From Gemmatimonadota bacterium (GTDB lineage: Bacteria > Latescibacterota > UBA2968 > UBA8231): a stretch of DNA of 7,320 bases. The stretch is taken from the NCBI GenBank assembly GCA_026706505.1, contig JAPOYQ010000929.1, positions 3,589 through 10,908 of the forward strand, in the 5' to 3' direction. The notes under the pieces were generated by a model. The model worked only from the letters and a program-made list of their open reading frames with translations, was not told the origin of the DNA and did no database searches. The translations under genes and the position numbers were made by a program. Shown one piece after another: positions 1 through 5,899 of this stretch; the first letter of the stretch is position 1, and each line of letters begins with the position of its first letter.

Positions 1-338
1 TATTTGAGGACAATAGCTGGCGTCAGACATTCCAACTCATCCCCAAACTACCGTATAGCTTCTCGTACCGATTCGAGGATTCAACCGGAAAGCGCAGCGA
101 ACTCCAAGTGTTGGACTGGGAGGCTGGCGCGCTCTACTGGAATTGCTTGAAATCGACAGAAGGGGACGAGGATGCGGCACTGGCCAAGGTGAGGAACAAG
201 TACTTCGACACATTCCTGAAGACCGACCTTCACTTTTTTCTCGGTACGACGCAACAATTTCACCAATTCGCCCCAAATCCATGGATCATTGTCGGGGTAT
301 TCCCAGTCCCGGATGATCCTCAGCAGCGCCTATTCTGA
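1..338 (+). CDS. C-terminal 111 residues of an unidentified protein (5' end outside window)
   Basis: The frame is open from the window edge (first full codon at 3) to the TGA at 336-338, so this is the tail of a longer gene. A GTG at 108 could be taken for a start, but coding-like sequence continues upstream of it without a stop, so I treat the whole stretch as one partial gene. The visible part has an aromatic-rich segment (LPYSFSYRFED near the start, then VLDWEAGALYWNCL), a charged helix-like stretch (GDEDAALAKVRNKYFDTFLK), and a compact end LHFFLGTTQQFH..PNPWIIVGVFP finishing in QQRLF. This pattern resembles conserved uncharacterised bacterial proteins that I recall but cannot name, so no function is given. 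No membrane segment or signal is visible in this part. Its end overlaps the DUF4143-like remnant in another frame, which suggests that sequence beyond it was lost. Confidence 0.75.
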   Translation, partial: FEDNSWRQTFQLIPKLPYSFSYRFEDSTGKRSELQVLDWEAGALYWNCLKSTEGDEDAALAKVRNKYFDTFLKTDLHFFLGTTQQFHQFAPNPWIIVGVFPVPDDPQQRLF

Positions 339-487
339 TCCAAGACGGGCAAGGGCTTGGGCGGCTGGCCGCTCGCTGCGGCGAGGATTTCGAGTCTGGA
401 GTCCTGCTCTACACCGGCCGCGACCGGCTCCCGTTGGCCGACGAGCGCATACTCGCCGTGCCGCTGAGCGAATTGTGGGAGCAGTAG
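317..487 (+). pseudogene. Remnant of a DUF4143-type AAA ATPase C-terminus
   Basis: In the frame ending at the TAG 485-487 about 50 codons read as a protein tail: QDGQGLGRLAARCGEDFESG is followed by VLLYTGRDRLPL and then ILAVPLSELWEQ. The order 'leucine-rich helix, aromatic or acidic residue-x-G-V-hyphobic-L-Y-x-G, short hairpin, A-[LV]-P-[VLI]-S-x-LW-E' is typical of the extreme C-terminus of DUF4143 ATPases, whose C-terminal domain is related to PD-(D/E)XK folds. An intact member is about 400 residues with an N-terminal AAA domain. Here the frame is closed by a stop at 314-316, and no start codon or ATPase motif is present. The first bases overlap the end of the upstream gene in a different frame, so I read this as a deletion remnant. 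The overlapping ORF at 289-510 in another frame is arginine-rich and looks like a shadow. Family assignment is from memory of the motif. Confidence 0.55.
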
Positions 488-599
488 GGTGTGTCCAAAG
501 AGGCTGTTGACTGGGAAAAGTCCCTAGGCGTAACCCAATAAGGTTGATGCGGTTCGGATTAATTGGAGTGCTCCCATAGATGTATAGGAAAAACGGATT
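488..599. other. Short intergenic stretch before the DUF433 gene
   Basis: This 112-bp segment separates the ATPase remnant from the DUF433 gene. A 16-codon GTG ORF (491-541) has no recognisable content. A 7-bp direct repeat CGGATTA occurs at 555-561 and 594-600, the second copy reaching the first base of the ATG; this could be chance or part of an operator. I see no -35/-10 pair good enough to call, although any promoter for the downstream genes would most likely lie here. Confidence 0.4.
586..589 (+). promoter_or_regulatory. Ribosome binding site of the DUF433 gene
   Basis: AGGA lies 10 nt before the ATG at 600-602. It is a modest Shine-Dalgarno match in an A-rich leader and supports the start chosen. 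Confidence 0.5.
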
Positions 600-830
600 A
601 TGAAAGAACTATCGAGAATCACGCTTGACCCTGCCGTCATGGGCGGCAGGGCATGCATCCGGGGGCTACGCGTGACGGTTGGAACTGTCGTGGGTCTCTT
701 GGCGGCTGGCCGGTCTTCCGAGGAAATTCTGAGAGCCTACCCTTATCTTGAACAGGAAGACATCGATCAGGCCCTAGCCTACGCAGCATGGCGGGTCGAA
801 GACCGGGAAGTTCCACCGCCCAGCGCATGA
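600..830 (+). CDS. DUF433 family antitoxin-like protein, 76 aa
   Basis: This is a full-length DUF433 protein (the family is normally about 70-80 residues). The signature is clear: R6-I-T-L-D-P-x-V-M-G-G-R-A-C-I-R-G-L-R24 followed by V25-T-V, then a helix-turn-helix-like region through about residue 63 (VVGLLAAGRSSEEILRAYP, then LEQEDIDQALAYAAW). The family is known as the DNA-binding antitoxin partner of DUF5615 PIN-like toxins in VapBC-like type II toxin-antitoxin pairs; it acts in the cytoplasm by binding the toxin and usually its own promoter. The tail EDREVPPPSA is short and probably disordered. Its stop overlaps the next ATG (ATGA, 827-830), the usual arrangement with a co-translated toxin, but the toxin here is reduced to 18 codons. 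It may therefore be an orphan antitoxin or a regulator of the downstream operon. Family call is firm; present role is inferred. Confidence 0.85.
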   Translation: MKELSRITLDPAVMGGRACIRGLRVTVGTVVGLLAAGRSSEEILRAYPYLEQEDIDQALAYAAWRVEDREVPPPSA

Positions 831-883
831 GTATCAAACTCGATTCCTGGGACTTAGTCGTTGTGGTAGCACGGGCGGGGTAA
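827..883 (+). pseudogene. Collapsed DUF5615 PIN-like toxin remnant (18 codons)
   Basis: The ATG overlaps the stop of the DUF433 gene in the ATGA arrangement expected for translational coupling. The product would be MSIKLDSWDLVVVVARAG. The first six residues resemble the start of DUF5615 toxins (commonly an M-x-[IF]-x-[LI]-D-E-N type beginning whose aspartate belongs to the PIN active site). The second half, W-D-L-V-V-V, resembles the last strand of such proteins. An intact toxin is roughly 110-120 residues, so the centre would have been removed in one in-frame or frame-neutral deletion. No other toxin-like ORF exists between here and 928. The position is strong evidence, the sequence similarity is weak because so few residues remain, and a chance short ORF is possible. 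Confidence 0.4.
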
Positions 884-910
884 CGGTATAGAGTGTGTGG
901 GATGGAGATT

Positions 911-918
911 AGAAAGGA
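911..918 (+). promoter_or_regulatory. Ribosome binding site of the nuclease-STAND gene
   Basis: AGAAAGGA ends 9 nt before the GTG at 928. An in-frame TAG at 910-912 closes the frame just upstream and no ATG lies between, so this site and the GTG start support each other. Confidence 0.65.
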
Positions 919-927
919 TATCGTGGA

Positions 928-3900
928 GTGAATATCGACTGGAAAGACATTAGACCCCTAAACGGCTCACAAGACGAGGGCTTTGAAGAGTTGTGTGCTC
1001 AATTGGCGCGTACTGAGAGTCCAGACGGGGCAAAGTTCGAGCGAAAGGGTACTCCCGATGCGGGCGTCGAGTGTTACTGCATTTTGGATGATGGGAGTGA
1101 GTGGGGATGGCAGGCCAAGTACTTCCATACTATGGAGACATCCCAATGGTCACAGCTAGACAAGTCAGTAAAAACAGCTCTGGACAAGCATCCGGCACTT
1201 GCTCGCTATTTTGTCTGTATTCCACTTGATCGTCCCGACGCCCGTATTGGCAGGCGGAAGTCAGCGATGCAGCGCTGGAATGAACGCATCGAAAAGTGGC
1301 GTGGCTGGGCAGAGGAGCGTAGCATGTGCGTTGAGTTCGTCTGGTGGGGTAGCTCCGAACTTCTCGAACGGCTTTCTCGGAGTGAACACATCGGGCGCTT
1401 GTACTTCTGGTTTGGTCAACGTGGCTTCGACTCGGATTGGTTTCAAGAACGCCTTGGCGAAGCGGTGGACGCTGCTGGCCCCCGATATACGCCAGAAGTT
1501 CATATTGATCTACCCATCACTCGTGAATTGGAGATGTTTAGTCGGTCCGAGCTCGTTTTCAATGAGGTTCAATCTCTTGCAAAGGGAATCCGAAAAAAGT
1601 TCAATGAGGTCCAGTCTCTTGCAAGGGAAATTCGAAAAGAGTTTCAAAACTTGCCCGAGCCAAGTAGGTCTGAAAGTGATCTGAACCGAGCTGTTTCGAT
1701 CAAAACCCTTTCGGAGCTGGTCGATGAAGTTCTCAAAGCGTTTGCACAAATAGAACCTGAACCAGTCGGCAATTTGCCTTTCGCCGACATCACTGAGGAG
1801 ATCGCATCAGCGCGCGAAGAAGCGGATAGAGTCGAAGAATCTCTGTTACAACACACACGAGATGATTCCTCTGACAATACTAACGATGATAACTCACGCC
1901 GCTACAACGCTTTTAGAGGTAGCCTCTATCGTCTTCAGTACGAACTTGAAAAAGCATATTCATCACTGAAACATGCTGACTCCATCGCAAGCAGCCGACT
2001 CATGCTGCTCAAGGGAAAGGCAGGCACTGGAAAGACGCATCTACTGTGTGATTTCGCTAAGAGGCGTATCGAATCGGAAGCACCTACAGTTCTGCTCATG
2101 GGTCAACGCTTTGTTGCCAGAGACACACCTTGGATACAGATGCTTCAGCAGTTAGATCTGCAGGGAGTAAATGCAGAAAAATTCGTTGGAGCACTGGAAG
2201 CCGCTGCCCAGGCCGCTGGCTGTCGTGCGTTGCTGATTATTGATGCCCTTAACGAGGGAGAAGGCCGCTCAATCTGGCCGAGCAATCTGGCGGCTTTTTT
2301 GGCACCCCTTGAGCAGTCTCCGTGGATTGGAGTGTTGCTTTCACTACGCTCAGAGTACGAAGAATTCATCATACCCGAGGAGATTCGTACTCAGGCAGTT
2401 ACGGTGACACACCACGGGTTTGACGGCCACGAATATGATGCTACTCAAACGTTTTTCTCATATTACGATATTGAATTCCCATCCACCCCGATTTTGCAAC
2501 CGGAGTTTCGCAATCCTCTATTTTTAAAAACTTTATGTCGCGGATTAAAGGATAGTGGCCAACGGAGACTTCCTCGGGGCTTCCACGGCATCACAACAGT
2601 ATTTGATCTTTTTCTTCAAGCGATCAACAAACGTCTCTCAGACTCCCTTGGCTTTAATTCAAGGGACGAACTCGTTCGAGAAGCTCTTGAGAAGATCGCC
2701 GAGCATCTGATTGAAACTGGGAAGCGTTGGTTAGACAGACCCAAAGCCGAGACCATCGTAAACGAGTTTCTGCCCGGTCGGGAATTTGAGCGATCTCTGT
2801 ATCGAGGATTAGTTATCGAAGGAGTACTGACCGAGGGGATAGATTGGCGAACAGATAATACCCGCTCTGAGATCGTCAATATATCGTATGAGCGCTTCGC
2901 AGATCATATCATCACTGATTCACTCCTACGCACCAATCTTGATACGAATACTCCGCAGTCCGCCTTCGAGGAGAACGGTGCTCTCTCATTTATTTGGGAC
3001 TCAGATAAAGATGTCCCCCCCGGTCTCATTGAGGCACTATGCGTCCAAGTACCAGAAAAAGTCGGCCAAGAATTAGTCACGCTTGCCCCTATACTACTTA
3101 ATCGATGGGACATTGGTAAAGCCTTTTGGCAGAGCATCGTTTGGAGGAAACCCGATGCTTTCTCAGAGACGACCCGCGAAGTTTTTAACCAACTCATTCA
3201 GAAGTGGGATGACATATATGATGCATTAGAGGGACTTTTGACGATCTCGATTCTGGAGGAGCATCCATTCAACGCCGAATTCTTAGACGAAAGGCTTCGC
3301 CAAGATTCGATGCCTGATCGAGACGCATGGTGGAGTATCTGCTTGCATCATGCTTGGGACGAACCAAGCGCAGTCAAACGTCTGATAGATTGGACATCAG
3401 CAGTGACGGAGGATAACGATCTTGAGGATAAGACAGTTGAGTTATGTTCGATTACGCTTACTTGGATGCTCACGACCTCCCAGCGCTTCCTTCGGGATCG
3501 AGCTACTAAAGCCTTAGTTTCTCTACTAACCGGCCGGCTTAATGCGGCAACTCGGCTTGTTGCTCATTTCTCAGATGTTGACGATTTGTATGTCACTGAG
3601 CGCGTTTATGCGGTCGCCTATGGCGTTGCGATGCGCAGCCATGACGCTATCGGAGTAGGGGAGTTGGCTTTGACAGTATATGAAAAAGTATTCGCTGGCG
3701 AGACTCCGCCAGTTCATATCTTGCTCCGCGACTATGCGCGTGGGGTCATTGAGCGTGCGATTTATCTTGGATCAGATCTGGATATAGATGAGCATCTGAT
3801 TAGACCACTGTACAAGAGTATCTGGCCGAAGATACCGAATGAGGAGGATATCCGCTCACTGATCCCTGACATAAGTCAAGAGTCGGACGATGGCGAGAAG

Positions 3901-5550
3901 TTCGATAGAGCCCAAGCTGAAATTGGTTTCTCGGTGATGCTTGGTGGTGACTTCGCACGGTATGTTATTGGAACAAATCACAATCGTACGAACTGGTTGT
4001 CTCTGCGCCTTACCCAAAAACCATGGAGATCTCCGGATGCTAGGATGAAGGCATTGTTATCTACGATGAACGATTCCGAGCTAACGATGTGGCAGAGGTA
4101 CAACGCGGCCAACAACGCTGTCCTTGACGCTCGTAAGGCTTACTGGAGAGATCGATGGCTGGAAATTAAGGAAGATGCTGAGGAATCTGCGGGAAAAGTG
4201 CTACAAAGTAAATTCGTGCCCTCGGAAGAGAACATTCCCGATCTGTCGAAGGTCAAACGAGATCACGATGAAGCACTCAAAAACCTTCGGGCGACACTGT
4301 CACGAGATCACCTGATTGAGTTCGACTCAATTTTGGAATCGAGAGACGAAAACGCTCCATGCTTTGGCTTGGAGTTGGTCCAGCGATATGTGTTTTGGCG
4401 CGTATTCGATTTGGGTTGGACTACCGAGCGATTTGGCAACTTCGACAAAGCCCAGATGTCGTATGGTAGAGAAGCATCAAAGCCCGAGCGCATCGGCAAA
4501 AAGTATCAGTGGATAGCTTACCACGAAATCCTCGCTTATATTGCCGATCACTATCAATATCGCAAGGCGTTTCGTGAAGACGAGGACAATCAGGCTTACG
4601 AGGGGCCTTGGCAGGAATTTTTACGGGACATAGACCCTTCCTGCACCCTCTCGTCAATACCCGGCGGCACCTCTGGGGGGTCTCATAGTCTATCGTGGTG
4701 GGCTCCATCTTCATACGATAGCTGGGACGAACACGTAAATCATCGAGATTGGATAGCTTGTATAGACGATATTCCGAGTGTGAAAGATCTCTTGAGCATT
4801 GTAAATCCCGCAGATGAGACACGTTGGCTCAATGTAGGCGGATACTTCGTCTGGCGGCAATCACTTCCTGCGAACGTTGAATCGTATGATGTTGATCAGC
4901 GAGAATTTTGGCTTATTTGTACAGGTTACTTCATTTGTGACGAAGGCACCGATGATTTTATGAAGTGGGCCAAAGGTGTGAGTTTTGGGGGACGTTGGAT
5001 GCCCGAACCACCCGAGGTGCATAATATGTTTCTCGGCGAGTACGGATGGTCACCGGCGTTCCAATACTTTTTCAACCAGCCAGACTATGGCGGTGGCGCG
5101 GAATCGGAGAAGGGTTGTCCTGTGACGCTTCGAACGGCGGCTTGCGACTATTCGAAAGAATCTCAGGGCTTGGATTGCTCGGTGGATGACGGCTATTCCT
5201 TACGGTTACCCACCCCCGATATCATCGAGCAGCTTGGTCTTAAATGGACCGGACGAGATGCCGACTATACTGACCTGCAAGGCAGACTCGCAGCCTTCGA
5301 TCCGACAGCACACGAAGAAGGACCGAGCGCGTTGCTCCTACGAGAGGACTTACTAGGACAATACCTATCGAACGAGGGGTTGGCATTGTGTTGGACCATC
5401 CTAGGAGAAAAGCAAGTGCTTGAGGCAAAAATGTCATTTGGGCCCCGTGGCAGGAGGAAATTTTCGGGTGTGTACACGTACAGAGACCAAAAACTGAAAG
5501 GGTTCCTGTGCTCCAAATACGATGATCCGCACAGTGCATCTACCGGCTAG
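928..5550 (+). CDS. Mrr-like nuclease / STAND NTPase, Avs (AVAST)-type anti-phage sensor, 1540 aa
   Basis: Residues 1 to about 165 form a PD-(D/E)XK nuclease of Mrr-like type: helix GFEELCAQL with E20/E21, then P43-D44, E48, and the catalytic Q62-A-K64 in WGWQAKYF. A charged linker follows, with a duplicated 14-residue coiled-coil unit (211-238). The NTPase has Walker A G363-K-A-G-T-G-K-T370, Walker B LLIIDALNE (435-443), sensor-1-like LLSLRSE with R474, and the proline motif NPLFLKTLC (529-537). A winged-helix-like segment ends with YERFADH (654-660). Residues about 670-1230 look helical, as in TPR-like sensor arms; about 1240-1540 is rich in W, Y and G and has no domain I can name. In the Avs family, phage structural proteins (terminase or portal) bind the C-terminal arm, causing oligomerisation and activating the nuclease. 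Size and Mrr-type N-terminus fit Avs4 best, but another STAND defence clade is possible. The frame is uninterrupted, with all catalytic residues present, so it is probably functional. Base composition is more AT-rich than the sulfatase gene downstream. Confidence 0.88.
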   Translation: MNIDWKDIRPLNGSQDEGFEELCAQLARTESPDGAKFERKGTPDAGVECYCILDDGSEWGWQAKYFHTMETSQWSQLDKSVKTALDKHPALARYFVCIPLDRPDARIGRRKSAMQRWNERIEKWRGWAEERSMCVEFVWWGSSELLERLSRSEHIGRLYFWFGQRGFDSDWFQERLGEAVDAAGPRYTPEVHIDLPITRELEMFSRSELVFNEVQSLAKGIRKKFNEVQSLAREIRKEFQNLPEPSRSESDLNRAVSIKTLSELVDEVLKAFAQIEPEPVGNLPFADITEEIASAREEADRVEESLLQHTRDDSSDNTNDDNSRRYNAFRGSLYRLQYELEKAYSSLKHADSIASSRLMLLKGKAGTGKTHLLCDFAKRRIESEAPTVLLMGQRFVARDTPWIQMLQQLDLQGVNAEKFVGALEAAAQAAGCRALLIIDALNEGEGRSIWPSNLAAFLAPLEQSPWIGVLLSLRSEYEEFIIPEEIRTQAVTVTHHGFDGHEYDATQTFFSYYDIEFPSTPILQPEFRNPLFLKTLCRGLKDSGQRRLPRGFHGITTVFDLFLQAINKRLSDSLGFNSRDELVREALEKIAEHLIETGKRWLDRPKAETIVNEFLPGREFERSLYRGLVIEGVLTEGIDWRTDNTRSEIVNISYERFADHIITDSLLRTNLDTNTPQSAFEENGALSFIWDSDKDVPPGLIEALCVQVPEKVGQELVTLAPILLNRWDIGKAFWQSIVWRKPDAFSETTREVFNQLIQKWDDIYDALEGLLTISILEEHPFNAEFLDERLRQDSMPDRDAWWSICLHHAWDEPSAVKRLIDWTSAVTEDNDLEDKTVELCSITLTWMLTTSQRFLRDRATKALVSLLTGRLNAATRLVAHFSDVDDLYVTERVYAVAYGVAMRSHDAIGVGELALTVYEKVFAGETPPVHILLRDYARGVIERAIYLGSDLDIDEHLIRPLYKSIWPKIPNEEDIRSLIPDISQESDDGEKFDRAQAEIGFSVMLGGDFARYVIGTNHNRTNWLSLRLTQKPWRSPDARMKALLSTMNDSELTMWQRYNAANNAVLDARKAYWRDRWLEIKEDAEESAGKVLQSKFVPSEENIPDLSKVKRDHDEALKNLRATLSRDHLIEFDSILESRDENAPCFGLELVQRYVFWRVFDLGWTTERFGNFDKAQMSYGREASKPERIGKKYQWIAYHEILAYIADHYQYRKAFREDEDNQAYEGPWQEFLRDIDPSCTLSSIPGGTSGGSHSLSWWAPSSYDSWDEHVNHRDWIACIDDIPSVKDLLSIVNPADETRWLNVGGYFVWRQSLPANVESYDVDQREFWLICTGYFICDEGTDDFMKWAKGVSFGGRWMPEPPEVHNMFLGEYGWSPAFQYFFNQPDYGGGAESEKGCPVTLRTAACDYSKESQGLDCSVDDGYSLRLPTPDIIEQLGLKWTGRDADYTDLQGRLAAFDPTAHEEGPSALLLREDLLGQYLSNEGLALCWTILGEKQVLEAKMSFGPRGRRKFSGVYTYRDQKLKGFLCSKYDDPHSASTG
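1558..1641 (+). repeat. Tandem 42-bp duplication encoding a two-heptad coiled-coil unit
   Basis: Two adjacent 42-bp copies (1558-1599 and 1600-1641) differ at 6 positions by my alignment. They encode FNEVQSLAKGIRKK and FNEVQSLAREIRKE, and each copy is exactly two heptads long, so the duplication preserves coiled-coil phase. It sits between the nuclease and the NTPase of the Avs-like protein. Confidence 0.9.
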
Positions 5551-5559
5551 ATCAAAGAT

Positions 5560-5564
5560 AAGGA
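5560..5564 (+). promoter_or_regulatory. Ribosome binding site of the MqsA-like gene
   Basis: AAGGA lies 9 nt before the ATG at 5574, inside the 23-bp gap after the nuclease-STAND stop. This gives the small gene its own initiation signal within a likely shared transcript. Confidence 0.6.
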
Positions 5565-5573
5565 AACAGGACG

Positions 5574-5810
5574 ATGCCTGAAGACAGAGCATGGAATGAG
5601 ACGCTGATTGAAAAAAACGTGACGTACCACATTGAGTTCGGTGGGAGGCTCTTCCTCATTGAAAACGTCCCGGCGCGAGTCAACGTCGAGACGGGTGAGA
5701 AGCACTTCTCACCGGAGACCGTTGAGCGCCTGCAGCAAGCGGTGTGGGAGCAATGTCGCCCCGTCCGTACCATTGAGACCCCAGTTTATGAGTATGCCAC
5801 TCTAGTCTGA
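5574..5810 (+). CDS. YgiT/MqsA-like protein lacking zinc-finger cysteines, 78 aa
   Basis: The core matches the N-terminal domain of YgiT/MqsA-type antitoxins: a strand segment EKNVTYHIEFGGRLFLIE (13-30), then NVPARV (31-36), the turn NVETGEKHF (37-45), SPETVERLQ (46-54) and a final strand ending PVYEYA (70-75). In zinc-binding members the turn reads C-x-x-C-G-E and a second cysteine pair lies near the N-terminus. Here the turn has N37 and T40 in place of cysteines, and the N-terminus MPEDRAWNETLIEK has none. The only cysteine, C61, is off-site. Such antitoxins neutralise small RNase-like toxins (MqsR or DUF4258 families) and can bind DNA through a C-terminal HTH, which is absent here. No toxin gene is next to it; its immediate neighbour is the Avs-like gene 23 bp upstream, which suggests co-expression. 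Role unknown: orphan antitoxin, or accessory or immunity factor of the nuclease. Confidence 0.72.
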   Translation: MPEDRAWNETLIEKNVTYHIEFGGRLFLIENVPARVNVETGEKHFSPETVERLQQAVWEQCRPVRTIETPVYEYATLV

Positions 5811-5899
5811 AGGATCGGGGTTCAATGCCATAGTATTTCGAGATTGGATGAAGTAAACCGGTGTACAAGTACGAGATTATTCGCTAAAGGAACCCACCC
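5811..5899. other. Intergenic boundary before the sulfatase gene
   Basis: An 89-bp gap with no ORF of interest and no stem-loop followed by a T-run. A 7-bp direct repeat CGAGATT occurs at 5839-5845 and 5872-5878. Composition changes sharply just after this segment. It may hold the sulfatase promoter, but I see no convincing hexamer pair. Confidence 0.4.
5886..5891 (+). promoter_or_regulatory. Ribosome binding site of the sulfatase gene
   Basis: AAAGGA ends 8 nt before the ATG at 5900, a good Shine-Dalgarno match that fixes the start directly before the conserved N-terminal strand. Confidence 0.7.

Noticed and set aside
289..510. 73-codon + strand ORF over the ATPase remnant
   Set aside because: Arginine- and alanine-rich with no recognisable pattern; the other frame (to 487) gives a sensible protein tail over the same bases.
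491..541. 16-codon GTG ORF (VSKEAVDWEKSLGVTQ)
   Set aside because: Too short, no clear RBS and no similarity I recognise; could be a remnant but cannot be supported.
555..600. Direct repeat CGGATTA as a possible operator
   Set aside because: Seven bases only, two copies, no symmetry; listed as a note on the intergenic stretch but not called as a site.
488..927. Insertion sequence ends or attachment site bordering the island
   Set aside because: No terminal inverted repeats, target-site duplication, transposase ORF or tRNA segment was found.
1199..1684. 161-codon + strand ORF in a second frame of the nuclease-STAND gene
   Set aside because: It mirrors the linker duplication in a shifted frame but shows no domain; the primary frame carries the nuclease motifs and repeats.
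4421..4822. 133-codon antisense ORF inside the nuclease-STAND gene
   Set aside because: Lies fully within a well-supported coding frame and has basic, cysteine-rich, pattern-free content typical of an antisense shadow.
5811..5899. Possible terminator between the MqsA-like gene and the sulfatase
   Set aside because: Only short palindromes (ACCGGT, GTAC) are present, with no extended stem and no T-run.
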